Both the position numbers and the translations under genes were made by a program. Below, one piece after another: positions 1 through 9,145 of a stretch of DNA of 64,000 nt (position 1 is the first letter of the stretch; every line of letters starts with the position of its first letter). This DNA is from Blautia schinkii DSM 10518 (GTDB lineage Bacteria > Bacillota > Clostridia > Lachnospirales > Lachnospiraceae): the NCBI GenBank assembly GCA_000702025.1, contig JNKJ01000016.1, positions 87,850-151,849 on the forward strand. The letters are read 5' to 3'. The notes under the pieces are model-generated. The model was not told the DNA's origin. It worked only from the letters and a program-made list of their open reading frames with translations, and searched no databases.

Positions 1-390
1 CCCCTCATCCGCAGTACGATACCCCGGGTCAAGCCCGATCAGATGAAAATAATTCCGGATAATATAAGCACAAAAACCGTCAATGGTCGTAATCTGTGCC
101 GTATGGATCAGCGTCATCTGCCTCTGAAGATGCTCATTGTCCGGGTCCTCGTACAAAGCCTGCTCAAGAGCACGGGAAATCCTCTCCCGCATCTCTCCGG
201 CCGCAGCCCTGGTAAAGGTCATAATCAGCAGCCTATCAATATCCACAGGCTGCTCCTTATCTGTAATCTTTGCCAATATTCGCTGCACAAGCACTGCTGT
301 CTTACCGGAACCCGCGGCAGCGCTTACCAGTATATTCCTTCCGCGCAGAGAAATGACCTTGCTCTGCTCCTCTGTCCATGTCACGCCCAT
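1..390 (-). CDS. addA: ATP-dependent helicase/nuclease subunit A, N-terminus only
   Basis: The first 130 codons of AddA (RexA) are visible; the gene runs off the left edge of the window. The ATG at 390 follows the addB stop by one base, and the ribosome binding site lies inside the end of addB. The reading MGVTWTEEQSKVI leads into a UvrD-type Walker A (AAAGSGKT, residues 24-31) and motif Ia (TFTRAAAGE, residues 58-66). AddA supplies the 3'-5' helicase and one nuclease of the AddAB complex, which processes double-strand breaks in Firmicutes. The addB-addA order is the usual one. The C-terminal nuclease domain cannot be checked here. Confidence 0.93.
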   Translation of the reverse strand, partial: MGVTWTEEQSKVISLRGRNILVSAAAGSGKTAVLVQRILAKITDKEQPVDIDRLLIMTFTRAAAGEMRERISRALEQALYEDPDNEHLQRQMTLIHTAQITTIDGFCAYIIRNYFHLIGLDPGYRTADEG

Positions 391-391
391 C

Positions 392-3300
392 TCACTGCAC
401 CTCCTTCGCAAACGCATTCCACAATTCCTCGTCAGAAAAGCTCTTAAGTCTCCGGAACTCATACCCCGGCAGCTTCTTGTCAAAACCGCAGGCCGGGCGG
501 TAAGGGCAGTAGGTACATGCATTGCGCTTACCCAGCTCATATGGCGCTGTGTCCGCCTCTCCCTCAATAATCGCCTCCTGGATATGAGATATCTTACTGC
601 GCACATATTCGCTCAGTATTTCAAACTGCTCTCTGGTGGCCACCGAGGAATTTTTCCGGAAGCTTCCGTCCTTATTATAGGACACCGGGACAGAGATAAG
701 ACTTCGATCCATGCGGGCAATCATCTCCTTATCAGCCTGGAGCAGCCCGTTCATCTTCAACTCCTTCAGAAGCTTCTGGCTCACAATCCCAATATCCGCT
801 TCCATCTGCTCAGCAATCATAGGGTCCTTAATATTGTAGTAGAAAACCCCGGCAGGGACCACTTCCTTGTCCGGGTATTTCTTCTGCTCCACCTGCAAAG
901 CCCCGTCCAGATAAATCATAAGCTGGAGCTGCAGTCCATGATAAAGAGATACCAGGTCGAAAGAGGTATTGCCCGTTTTATAATCGATCACGCGCACATA
1001 AACCTTTCCGTCATCCTCAAGCGTGTCAACCCTGTCAATCCTTCCGCCCCCGAACGCCACCTCGAAGCCCTCCGGCCGGAAGTCTCCCTCCTTAAGCTGT
1101 TCCTGCAAAGCCCACACCGTACGCCTCAATATCCTTCTCGTACGCTCTATCATATAAGCATTTCGGGCACTGCTCTTAAGAATCGTGTTTCCGTAGTCAG
1201 CCGCGATATTGTCCACACATTGGTCAACCAGACTGTTCCTCTCTTCTTCTGTAAGCTCTGTCCATTCAAGTCCGTTTTTACGGACTTCCCCGGCAAAATC
1301 CTCCAGTGCACGGTGCATCACATTTCCCATATCCATCGCACGGAACTCGTATTCCGCCCGCTCTGTGACACGCAGGCCATACTGGAGAAAGTGCGCAAAC
1401 GCACAGGCTGAGAAGCGCTCCAGCCTTGTGGCGCTGTAAGGCGAAATCTCCCCGTACAGCACCTTTGCCACACTTTTGCTGATGACATCCTTTGGTTTTC
1501 TCGTAAATGAGGCATCCACCAGCCGCTCGACCACTGTACGATATTGCGGACTTCTAAGATACCAGCTGTAAAGCTCCTCAAATACCGCATCCTCATCCCC
1601 GCGTGACACACGACTAAGCCCATCCAGGAAATAATCCAGACTGGTTCCCGGAAGCTCCAGTCCCTCAATGGACATCTCCTCATCCTCGGCTCTCACTGTC
1701 TCAAGACCAGGATAAAGCTTAAGGATACTATTGATCAGATACGCCGGAGTGACAGCCTCCCCCTTACTGTTTGAAAGGCTGTAGGAAAGGCAGAGAAGCT
1801 CCCGCGGCTTCGTCAGATTCATATACAGATAAAAACGCTGACGGTTCATCAATTCCTTGGGTCCCGGAGCCAGCTCCATCCCCTCAGCCGCAAAAAAGTC
1901 TCTGTCCAGCTCTGTGAGAATCCCGCCGGACTCTGTATTCTTAGGAATATTCCCCTCGTTCACGCCCACAAAAAACAGTGCTTTAATGTCCTTTAAACGG
2001 GTCCTTTCCATATCTCCTACGACAACCTGATCCATGCTTGGAGGTATCAGAGCCACCTTGGCCTCAGAAAGACCTGTTTCGAGAAGCTGCCGGAACTCCT
2101 GGCGGGTCACTGTCTCCTCCCCCAGAATCTCCACCATCTTGTCCAAAAGCTCCATCACAATCCCGTATATCTGCCCATATTCTTTTTCCATAGCCTTTTC
2201 GCCCCGGGCTTTGAACAGAAGCTCCTGCTGTTTCAGTTTTTTCTGGATATCACTCTTCACAATAAAGCGATAGAGAATACGGCAGTACTCTCCAACAGTC
2301 TTTCTGCCGCTGCCAAAGCCCTCTGCCAGCTCACTCACCTCATCCACAAAGCGTTCACGGCTCTCATTCAGCTCCTGGATTTCTTCCGCGGGCATCCCAT
2401 AATAAATACGCACCCATTTCTGCGACCACTGTCCAAAACCCCGGACACCAAGCGCAATCACATAATTCTCCAGCTTGTCCGCTTCTGCCCTTGTGACGCA
2501 GGACATTCCACAGCGCAGATAACGAAACACACTTTCATAAGGAAACCCAGTTACAGCCATCTCAAGGGCTGCCCTCAGATACTCCACAAAAGGATTCATA
2601 AGCACTGTATGCTTTTCATCAATAAAATACGGAATATCGGCCTCCTCAAATACCTGCTTGGCCAGGTTCGCATATTCCTCCAGATTTCCCGTGATCACAG
2701 CCATTTCCCCGTATCGGTACCCTTTCGTGCGCACCAGTCTTGCCATACGCCGGGCTGCCTCCTCCATCTCCTTCAAAGGGCTGCCAGCGGAAAAGATTTC
2801 AATCTCCTCCTGCGGCTCTTCATAGGAAGCCTTTCGATAACGGAAAAGATGCTGCTCCAGAAACGCAAGCGCGGGGGCATGTGCAAACCGCGAAGCCTCT
2901 CCGGGCGGCAGCATGACTGGATCATCCACTTCCTTTGTCAGGCCTGCCAGGGTGTGTATCATCTTTTTACTCATATAAAAAAGCTGATGCGGTTTCCCCT
3001 GCGCAAAGGGGTCCTCACGCACATCCATGGTGACGGTCACCCTCACCCTGTCTGCAATGACCAGCAGTTCACGTATCACGTTCATCTGAATCGGAGTAAA
3101 GCCTGTAAATCCATCAAAAAGCAGCACACTGTCCCGCAGCTTCTCCGAAAATGGGAGTACCTTAAGAAGGACATCCATGACCTCCTCTCCGGTCATGTAA
3201 TGTCCCTCCAGATAATCGCAGAATGCCCGGTACAGAACACCCACATCCCGAAGCTTCATCTGCAACAACGTTTTATCCTTGGCTTTCTCCTGCATTTCCT

Positions 3301-3718
3301 GAAGGTCCTCCTCACGGATGTCATACTGCATAAACTCCGAGAGCAGTGACTTCACCTCGTCGAGATAGCCCGGCTTTTTCATCTGTGCGCCCAGGTATGG
3401 AAGCTCCTTTTGATGCTTCTGCACCATTTTCTGGAGCACCATACTCTTGCCTGTATCCTCCAAAAGCTTCCGGTTATCGCCGCCGACCTCCTCAAATACA
3501 CGGTAGGCCAAACGCTCGAAGCTTAGGATATCTATGTTCAGAATACCCTTGCCCGGGTGCATCTCCACCAGCGTTTTCTGCGTCTGCATGGTAAACTGCT
3601 CCGGCACGATCACATAATAAAGCTTATTGGGATTCTTCTCCGACTCTTCGATGATCGTTTGATATGCATGATAGGATTTCCCCGCTCCTGAATTGCCGAT
3701 GATAAACTGTAAAGACAT
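392..3718 (-). CDS. addB: ATP-dependent nuclease subunit B
   Basis: AddB, 1108 residues, partner of AddA in double-strand break processing. The ATG at 3718 (MSLQFIIG) is preferred because GGAGGA sits 5 bases upstream; an in-frame TTG at 3730 would overlap that site. Visible features are a Walker A (GNSGAGKS, residues 8-15), the RecB-family nuclease motif VIDYKTG roughly at residue 920, and an iron-sulfur cysteine set: one Cys in FSACAF before the nuclease core and three in CTYCPYRPAC close to the C-terminus. All expected nuclease and cluster residues appear present. An extended -10 (TGC then TATAAT, plus-strand 3761-3766) lies about 40 bp upstream. Confidence 0.95.
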   Translation of the reverse strand: MSLQFIIGNSGAGKSYHAYQTIIEESEKNPNKLYYVIVPEQFTMQTQKTLVEMHPGKGILNIDILSFERLAYRVFEEVGGDNRKLLEDTGKSMVLQKMVQKHQKELPYLGAQMKKPGYLDEVKSLLSEFMQYDIREEDLQEMQEKAKDKTLLQMKLRDVGVLYRAFCDYLEGHYMTGEEVMDVLLKVLPFSEKLRDSVLLFDGFTGFTPIQMNVIRELLVIADRVRVTVTMDVREDPFAQGKPHQLFYMSKKMIHTLAGLTKEVDDPVMLPPGEASRFAHAPALAFLEQHLFRYRKASYEEPQEEIEIFSAGSPLKEMEEAARRMARLVRTKGYRYGEMAVITGNLEEYANLAKQVFEEADIPYFIDEKHTVLMNPFVEYLRAALEMAVTGFPYESVFRYLRCGMSCVTRAEADKLENYVIALGVRGFGQWSQKWVRIYYGMPAEEIQELNESRERFVDEVSELAEGFGSGRKTVGEYCRILYRFIVKSDIQKKLKQQELLFKARGEKAMEKEYGQIYGIVMELLDKMVEILGEETVTRQEFRQLLETGLSEAKVALIPPSMDQVVVGDMERTRLKDIKALFFVGVNEGNIPKNTESGGILTELDRDFFAAEGMELAPGPKELMNRQRFYLYMNLTKPRELLCLSYSLSNSKGEAVTPAYLINSILKLYPGLETVRAEDEEMSIEGLELPGTSLDYFLDGLSRVSRGDEDAVFEELYSWYLRSPQYRTVVERLVDASFTRKPKDVISKSVAKVLYGEISPYSATRLERFSACAFAHFLQYGLRVTERAEYEFRAMDMGNVMHRALEDFAGEVRKNGLEWTELTEEERNSLVDQCVDNIAADYGNTILKSSARNAYMIERTRRILRRTVWALQEQLKEGDFRPEGFEVAFGGGRIDRVDTLEDDGKVYVRVIDYKTGNTSFDLVSLYHGLQLQLMIYLDGALQVEQKKYPDKEVVPAGVFYYNIKDPMIAEQMEADIGIVSQKLLKELKMNGLLQADKEMIARMDRSLISVPVSYNKDGSFRKNSSVATREQFEILSEYVRSKISHIQEAIIEGEADTAPYELGKRNACTYCPYRPACGFDKKLPGYEFRRLKSFSDEELWNAFAKEVQ

Positions 3719-3760
3719 AAATTCCTCCAATCTAAAATATAACAGTACAATGTAGTTCCT

Positions 3761-3768
3761 ATTATAGC
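3761..3768 (-). promoter_or_regulatory. Probable addB promoter (extended -10)
   Basis: Read on the minus strand there is TGCTATAAT (TATAAT at 3761-3766), an extended -10 box about 42 bp before the addB ATG. No good -35 box is seen 17 bp further up, which fits an extended -10 promoter. Confidence 0.45.
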
Positions 3769-3835
3769 ATAAAAATCCGCATAAATCTGAGAGATTTGTA
3801 ATAGGATATAGAAAGTAAACCAGGAGGCGCGTACC

Positions 3836-4273
3836 ATGAGTTCCAAAACAAAAATCATCGTCCTACATATGAAGGAAGTGGTTTACACTGCCATCTTCCT
3901 GATTCTGGCCATTATTCTCGGAGTGCTCATCTTTTTTATGTTCGGTCCGGGAAAGTCAGTGACCACATCAAGTGACGCCGTAAGCAAATACAAAGCCGGC
4001 GTCTACAATTCATCCATTGTACTTAACGACAACACCTTTGACGTGGAAGTCACTGTGGATGCGGACCGGATTAAGTCCATTGATTTAGTAAACTTAAGCG
4101 AGAGTACCGCGGCCATGTTCCCGCTCATGGAACCTGCCCTGGAATCTCTTGCCAGCCAGATTTATTCCACGCAGTCTTTGGAGAACATTCAGTATTCCAG
4201 CGATCAGAAGTATACCTCCATGGCGCTTTTAAACGCCATCGAATCTGCGCTGAAAAAGGCGGAGAACAATTAA
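3836..4273 (+). CDS. Membrane-anchored FMN-binding-like protein
   Basis: A 145-residue protein of unknown role. ATG at 3836 is preceded by AGGAGG. One N-terminal membrane segment (about residues 15-38, VVYTAIFLILAIILGVLIFF) is followed by a Thr/Ser-rich stretch and an extracytoplasmic domain. That domain starts YKAGVYNSSIV and ends with a TSMALLNAIESAL helix, which resembles the FMN_bind fold of RnfG/NqrC-type proteins. The usual SGAT flavinylation motif is replaced by a YSSDQKYTS stretch, so covalent FMN attachment is unlikely. It stands alone, convergent with nadE. The FMN_bind call is inferred from the pattern, not from a search. Confidence 0.6.
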   Translation: MSSKTKIIVLHMKEVVYTAIFLILAIILGVLIFFMFGPGKSVTTSSDAVSKYKAGVYNSSIVLNDNTFDVEVTVDADRIKSIDLVNLSESTAAMFPLMEPALESLASQIYSTQSLENIQYSSDQKYTSMALLNAIESALKKAENN

Positions 4274-4283
4274 GTTCCCCGCC
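4253..4283 (-). terminator. nadE terminator, inside the end of the opposing gene
   Basis: Read on the minus strand, GGCGGGGAAC, a 6-base loop and GTTCTCCGCC form a 10-bp stem with one G-U pair, followed by TTTTT. The upstream arm is 4274-4283, the downstream arm 4258-4267, and the U-tract 4257-4253. The downstream arm and loop lie inside the last codons and stop of the plus-strand gene. Confidence 0.85.
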
Positions 4284-4298
4284 TCCTATTATGCTCCT

Positions 4299-4322
4299 GC
4301 TCCGCTTAGGCGGAGCATTTTT
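4299..4322 (+). terminator. Terminator of the 3836 gene, overlapping the nadE stop
   Basis: GCTCCGC (4299-4305), loop TTAG, GCGGAGC (4310-4316), then ATTTTT. This is a plus-strand intrinsic terminator. Its loop contains the complement of the nadE stop codon (4306-4308). Confidence 0.85.
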
Positions 4323-6237
4323 CTGTTTCCAACTCTTCAAGCTGTTCCAGCCAGATTGCAGCACTTGCGTCACTTGGCATCCGCAGGTCGCCGCGCGGAG
4401 ATACAGCCACACTTCCCACCTTCGGTCCGTCCGGCAGACAAGAGCGCTTGAACTGCTGGGAGAAAAATCTCCGGTAAAAGGTTTTCAGCCATTTGAGGAT
4501 TGTTTCCTTATCATAAACTCCTTCAAAGGTCCTGCAGGCAATACGGTAAATCTTCTTCGGCTCAAATCCTGCCCGCAGCATATAATAAAGATAAAAATCA
4601 TGAAGCTCATACGGTCCCACCAGGTCCTCAGTTTTCTGCGCAATCTCTCCGTTTTCCGGTGGAAGAAGCTCTGGGCTCACCGGTGTGTCCAGGATATCCA
4701 TCAGCACAGCCGCAAGCTCCGGTTCCCCGCAGGTATCCGCATAATAGTTTACAAGATGACGCACCAACGTTTTGGGAACAGAGCCGTTCACCCCATACAT
4801 GGACATGTGATCGCCGTTATAGGTAGCCCAGCCCAATGCCAGCTCCGAAAGGTCGCCGGTACCCACAAGAATCGAGCCTTCCTGATTAGACATATCCATA
4901 AGTATCTGCGTCCGCTCACGGGCCTGACTGTTTTCATAAGTCACATCATGCACCTCCGGATCATGTCCGATATCCCGGAAATGTCCCATAACTGCCTCTT
5001 TGATGTTGATCTCGTCGAGCTGTGCGCCCAGACAGCGGCTTAACTTGCATGCATTCTGATAGGTCCGGTCAGTGGTTCCGAAGCAAGGCATTGTCACACA
5101 ATGAATCTGCTCCCTGGATATCCCCATAAGGTCAAAGGTCCGCGCAATCACCAGCAGCGCAAGGGTAGAATCAAGTCCGCCTGACAGCCCGACTATGGCC
5201 CTTGTACAATGGATATGCTCCATTCTCTTTTTTAACCCCATGGCCTGGATATTGAGAATCTCCTCACACCTCGCATCCCGTGCCTCCTTCTGTGCCGGAA
5301 CAAAGGGATACTGCGGGAAATTCCTTGAGATGACAGTTTCTTCTATCTGCAGGTCAAAAGCAACACGAAGATGGCTTTCTGTGTCTGCAGGCGGATAGGT
5401 GGTTAATCTCCGCCGCTCATCCGCAAGTCTCTGCACGTCAATGTCCGCATAAATAACACCATTACGAAAACGCTGGCCCTCACAGAGCACTACACCGTTT
5501 TCCGCTATCATATTCTGTCCGCCGAATACAAGATCCTGCGTGGATTCTCCTTCTCCTGCGTTGGCATAGATATATCCGCATACCAGACGCGCAGACTGTC
5601 CCGTAACCAGGCTTCTGCGGTAGGAATCCTTTCCCACCATCTCGTTGCTGGCAGAAAGATTTACGATGATATGGGCTCCGGCCTGGGTATGTCCCACGCT
5701 TGGCGGCTGCGGCACCCACAGGTCCTCACAGATTTCAGCAGCCACAGTAAGCTCAGGCAGCGCATCGCAGGAGAACAAGAGCTCTGTCCCAAAAGGAATC
5801 CTCTCTCCTTCTAAATCCATGAATTCCAGACAGCCCTCTCCCGAGGTAAAATAACGCTGCTCGTAGAACTCGCTGTAATTAGGGATATGCGTCTTAGGGA
5901 TAATGCCGAGGATTCTTCCCCAGTTCAGCACTGCCGCGGCATTATACAGCTTTCCCCGAAAGCTAACGGGGAGCCCCACAAAAATCAGAGCATCCACATC
6001 GCTTGTCTTGTCCGCGATATCCAGCAAGGTTTTCCAGGCGCTTTCCAAAAGCCTGCGCTGCAGGAACAGATCCTGGCAGGTATAACCTGTGATACACAGT
6101 TCAGGGAACACCATCACCTTGGCATGCTCTTTTGCCATTTCCTGCACCAGCCTGAGGATTTCCGCCCCATTGGCCCTGCAGTCTGCAACCGTCACTGTCG
6201 GGGTTGCCGCCGCCGTCTTAATAAAACCCTGTCTCAT
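4306..6237 (-). CDS. nadE: Glutamine-dependent NAD+ synthase
   Basis: About 643 residues, the usual length of the two-domain glutamine-hydrolysing NAD+ synthase, which amidates nicotinic acid adenine dinucleotide. The N-terminal nitrilase-type glutaminase shows the Glu-Lys-Cys triad: VFPELC (Glu46), GIIPKTHIP (Lys) and AEICEDLW (Cys). The C-terminal synthase carries the PP-loop GLSGGLDST and the LVGTGDLSELALGW segment. The start MRQGFIK at 6237 is chosen for its position before the conserved glutaminase region and a GGAAGGG site upstream; the frame stays open 38 codons further up without recognisable protein. It stands as a single transcription unit with its own terminator at 4253-4283. Confidence 0.93.
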   Translation of the reverse strand: MRQGFIKTAAATPTVTVADCRANGAEILRLVQEMAKEHAKVMVFPELCITGYTCQDLFLQRRLLESAWKTLLDIADKTSDVDALIFVGLPVSFRGKLYNAAAVLNWGRILGIIPKTHIPNYSEFYEQRYFTSGEGCLEFMDLEGERIPFGTELLFSCDALPELTVAAEICEDLWVPQPPSVGHTQAGAHIIVNLSASNEMVGKDSYRRSLVTGQSARLVCGYIYANAGEGESTQDLVFGGQNMIAENGVVLCEGQRFRNGVIYADIDVQRLADERRRLTTYPPADTESHLRVAFDLQIEETVISRNFPQYPFVPAQKEARDARCEEILNIQAMGLKKRMEHIHCTRAIVGLSGGLDSTLALLVIARTFDLMGISREQIHCVTMPCFGTTDRTYQNACKLSRCLGAQLDEINIKEAVMGHFRDIGHDPEVHDVTYENSQARERTQILMDMSNQEGSILVGTGDLSELALGWATYNGDHMSMYGVNGSVPKTLVRHLVNYYADTCGEPELAAVLMDILDTPVSPELLPPENGEIAQKTEDLVGPYELHDFYLYYMLRAGFEPKKIYRIACRTFEGVYDKETILKWLKTFYRRFFSQQFKRSCLPDGPKVGSVAVSPRGDLRMPSDASAAIWLEQLEELETEKCSA

Positions 6238-6355
6238 AAATTCACCCTTCCCGTTCGGAATATTTATAACAATATTTATATTTTCTAAGGCCAGTACAGA
6301 AAATAACATATCTGTGGCAACTACACAGATATCTCCGGCCATTGTGCACACTTAA

Positions 6356-7234
6356 CTATTTACACCTGCGTAGAATATCCTTAAGCTCCTCTACACTGAA
6401 CACATAATTTGTATTACAAAAATGACAATTCATCTCAACTTCTTTGCCTTCCTGGACCAGTTCATTCAGGTCCTTACGGCCGATGCTGATGAGTGCTTTT
6501 TCCACTCTGTTCTTCGTGCAATTGCAGTAAAATTGGGTGGGAATGCGGTCACTGATCTCCACATCAAACCCTTCCAGTACCGTTTCCAGAAGGCTCTCCG
6601 GCGTATGTCCCTCCTCCAGAAGATTTGTAACAGAATTGATCTTCTGTACATTTTCCTCCAGCCTGGAGATTACCTTCTCGTCGGCAAACGGCATCAGCTG
6701 TACGATGAAACCGCCCGCCTGGCGCACGGTGTTGTCCTTATTCATCAATACACCCAGTCCCACAGCAGAGGGCACCTGTTCACTTGTTGCAAAGTAATAG
6801 GTCAGGTCCTCCGCAATCTCACTTGTCTGCAGCGCCACCTGTCCCAAATATGGTTCTTTGAGCCCCAAGTCCTTAATCACGTTCATAAAACCAACACCCA
6901 CAGCTCCGGCCACATCAAGCTTACCTTTGCTGTTGGCAGGAATGCATACATTAGGATTTCCCACATAACCTTTTACATTCCCTTTTGAATCTGCGGTGAC
7001 GGTCATTCCCTGAAGCGGTCCTCCTGCGTGAACCTGTAGGGTAAGGATATCCTTTTCCCCTTTCATCATCACGCCCATCATGGCCCCGCCTGTGAGAAGG
7101 CGTCCCAGCGCCGCGGTAGCCACCGGGCTGGTATTATGGTCACGTCTCGCTGTCTCCACTACATCCCTTGTGACTGCGGCAAAAGCCCTGATTTGGTTAT
7201 CCGCAGCCATAGCTCTTACAATATAGTCACTCAT
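6356..7234 (-). CDS. hslO: Hsp33 redox-regulated holdase chaperone
   Basis: 292 residues, the expected length of Hsp33. It protects unfolding proteins under oxidative stress. The C-terminal zinc switch is intact: FYCNC and, about 30 residues later, CHFC (CxC...CxxC). ATG at 7234 has AGGAG upstream, and that site lies within the last codons of the methyltransferase gene (7236-8024). The two are therefore co-transcribed and probably translationally coupled; the promoter is at 8044-8072. Confidence 0.95.
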   Translation of the reverse strand: MSDYIVRAMAADNQIRAFAAVTRDVVETARRDHNTSPVATAALGRLLTGGAMMGVMMKGEKDILTLQVHAGGPLQGMTVTADSKGNVKGYVGNPNVCIPANSKGKLDVAGAVGVGFMNVIKDLGLKEPYLGQVALQTSEIAEDLTYYFATSEQVPSAVGLGVLMNKDNTVRQAGGFIVQLMPFADEKVISRLEENVQKINSVTNLLEEGHTPESLLETVLEGFDVEISDRIPTQFYCNCTKNRVEKALISIGRKDLNELVQEGKEVEMNCHFCNTNYVFSVEELKDILRRCK

Positions 7235-7235
7235 G

Positions 7236-8024
7236 TTATTCTCCTGTCTCTCTGTTCTTTTGCTTTTCTCTGTCTTTCCCTTTTTCTCTTGCAATAAAGG
7301 TTAAACGGCCACTGTCCGGCGCCGGGGGATTTAAGGTGTACGCGTCATACACACTGACAAGCGCAAGCCCCGCCTCGGCAAGAAGCCGGCAGATTTCCTC
7401 CTGGGGATATGCGCGCTGGCAATGAAGCTCCTCACACTTCTCATAAAGCCCGTCCTCCCTGGGCAGGAACAAGGCCAATTCATACTCATTCACGCCGGTT
7501 TCCGGGTCAAAGCTATTCTCCCAGATAAAGCTGCCCTCCTCGCGGTTCTCCGCGATCGTGGTGTCGCCCAGCAGCTCCTGGTATTTATAAACCGTATTCA
7601 TGTCAAAGACAAAAAGCCCGCCCGGGTCCAGGTAATTATTTACAAGGGAAAATACCTGGCGGAGCTCCTCTTCTTCCATGATATAATTCAGACTGTCACA
7701 GACGCTCACCACTGCCCGCACAGTACCGTAAAGCTCGAATTCCTGCATATCCTGAAGCAGATAGAGGATATCGTGCCCGGAAGCGATGCGTTTCTCCATG
7801 GCTTCCGCCAGCATTTCCTCGGAATTGTCCACACCGATCATATCGTATCCGGCAGCGCTTAAAAGCTCAGTCATTGTACCCGTGCCGCAACCCAGCTCCA
7901 GCACAAGTCCGTCGGAAATCCCGTCTTTTATCAGTGTTTCCCGAATGTAGGCCGCCCAATCCTCATAATTACAATTATCCATAAATATATCGTAAACTTT
8001 GGCAAAATCACCATATGCTTCCAT
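7236..8024 (-). CDS. Class I SAM-dependent methyltransferase
   Basis: 262 residues with a Rossmann SAM-binding motif I, VLELGCGTGTMTELL, near residue 43, and an acidic post-I strand, MIGVDNS. The family resembles small-molecule methyltransferases of the Methyltransf_25 group, and the substrate cannot be told. ATG at 8024 has GGAGG upstream. The last 15 residues (EKGKDREKQKNRETGE) are low-complexity and charged, and their DNA provides the hslO ribosome binding site. It is the first gene of a two-gene operon with hslO. Confidence 0.85.
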   Translation of the reverse strand: MEAYGDFAKVYDIFMDNCNYEDWAAYIRETLIKDGISDGLVLELGCGTGTMTELLSAAGYDMIGVDNSEEMLAEAMEKRIASGHDILYLLQDMQEFELYGTVRAVVSVCDSLNYIMEEEELRQVFSLVNNYLDPGGLFVFDMNTVYKYQELLGDTTIAENREEGSFIWENSFDPETGVNEYELALFLPREDGLYEKCEELHCQRAYPQEEICRLLAEAGLALVSVYDAYTLNPPAPDSGRLTFIAREKGKDREKQKNRETGE

Positions 8025-8043
8025 GTCATTTCCTCCGGACTAC

Positions 8044-8072
8044 ATCATACCATAGACAGAGAAATCTTGCAA
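8044..8072 (-). promoter_or_regulatory. Sigma-A type promoter of the methyltransferase-hslO operon
   Basis: On the minus strand TTGCAA (8067-8072), 17 bp, TATGAT (8044-8049) with a TGG extension. It lies 20 bp before the gene start. Confidence 0.7.
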
Positions 8073-8102
8073 AAATTTTTGAGGGGTTGAAGCTTAAACT
8101 AC

Positions 8103-8138
8103 GTAAAGGGCGGCCGTATATTTACGACCGCCCTTTAC
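8103..8138. terminator. Long perfect-arm stem-loop after the inositol operon
   Basis: Arms 8103-8117 and 8124-8138 form a 15-bp stem with one mismatch and a 6-base loop. It lies about 80 bp after the last gene of the inositol operon (minus) and about 30 bp before the promoter at 8044-8072. Neither side has an immediate T-run, so it may be a Rho-dependent end, a 3' stabiliser or a transcription barrier rather than a classic terminator. Confidence 0.5.
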
Positions 8139-8215
8139 AACTGGGAAATAAGTATTATATTTCAAGAACACTTTATCATATTTTCTGCGGGCTGCAAGTC
8201 ATGCCCTGGATAATA

Positions 8216-9130
8216 TCACAAGAGCTCTCGCTCTATTCGTTCCCTCGCCTCAGGTGCTTGTTTTGCCATTTTCTCAGGGAAGCCAAACATAGATACACAG
8301 GCAATGTTGTCGCCGCCTGTTTTCGGCGCGTCTGGCTTAATCTGCTTATTGGCAAAATCCATCTCCCTGAGCGTCTCAAAGATTCCGTTGAAGTCCACAT
8401 CGCCCTCTCCCATAGCGAGGTGCTGGTGGATGGTCACATCCGCTTTGCCTCTGCCGTTCAGCCACGGGGGATTTGCGATGTAACGGCAGTCGAGCGTTTG
8501 ATTGAAGGTGTCCGCAAAGAGCACATGGGTAAGCTCGTCTCCTGCATACCGGAGCATGGAACGCACATCTCCCTTACCCTCATCGTAGAAGAAGCCATGG
8601 GGTGAAGAGTACACATATCCCAGGTTTTTGGAACGGAAGGACTTGACCATGTCGCAGGTTTCGTTATTCAGCTCGCAGAAATCATAGGGATGGGACTGAA
8701 TTTCCACACGGATGCCCTCCCGCTCAATGATGGGGAGCAGCTCCTCCATAGATTTAAACCACATACCATTGCAGATTTCCTGCTGGTTCGGGTCCCCGGA
8801 AAGCTCTGTATTGATCACCTGAACGCCCATGTCCACTGCAATCTCAATCATCCGTTTCCAATTCGCAACCGCAAACTGTCTCTGTTCTTCCGTGGGGCCG
8901 GACCAGCGGTAGACCACGATGAAAGAGGATATCTCCACACCAGTCTCCTTCAGGGCTTGTCTGTATTCCTGTTCGCATTCCTTTGAAAAAAGCGGATGCT
9001 TATAAAAAGGATTGATTCTCGGGTGCGGGGACTGCTCTATATATTTGTAGCCCCAGTCAGCAACCTGATGTACCATGCGGTTGATATCCATTTGCTTTGC
9101 AAGAACATCCACATCAAATGCTATTTTCAT
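8216..9130 (-). CDS. Sugar phosphate isomerase/epimerase, TIM barrel
   Basis: 304 residues of the AP endonuclease 2/xylose-isomerase-like barrel family. Candidate metal ligands lie in VINTELSGDP (Glu), VEIQSHPYD (His), HVLFADTFN (Asp) and MGEGDVDF. ATG at 9130 has GGAGGA upstream. It is the last gene of the inositol operon, 15 bp after iolE. The related iolE and iolI members in the same operon point to isomerisation or epimerisation of a keto-inositol or a derived sugar. The exact reaction is not visible. Confidence 0.75.
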   Translation of the reverse strand: MKIAFDVDVLAKQMDINRMVHQVADWGYKYIEQSPHPRINPFYKHPLFSKECEQEYRQALKETGVEISSFIVVYRWSGPTEEQRQFAVANWKRMIEIAVDMGVQVINTELSGDPNQQEICNGMWFKSMEELLPIIEREGIRVEIQSHPYDFCELNNETCDMVKSFRSKNLGYVYSSPHGFFYDEGKGDVRSMLRYAGDELTHVLFADTFNQTLDCRYIANPPWLNGRGKADVTIHQHLAMGEGDVDFNGIFETLREMDFANKQIKPDAPKTGGDNIACVSMFGFPEKMAKQAPEARERIERELL

Positions 9131-9145
9131 GACGATTCCTCCATT

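Noticed and set aside
137..1411. 424-codon open frame on the plus strand
   Set aside because: It lies wholly opposite addB, has no family features and no ribosome binding site. It is a shadow of the addB reading frame.
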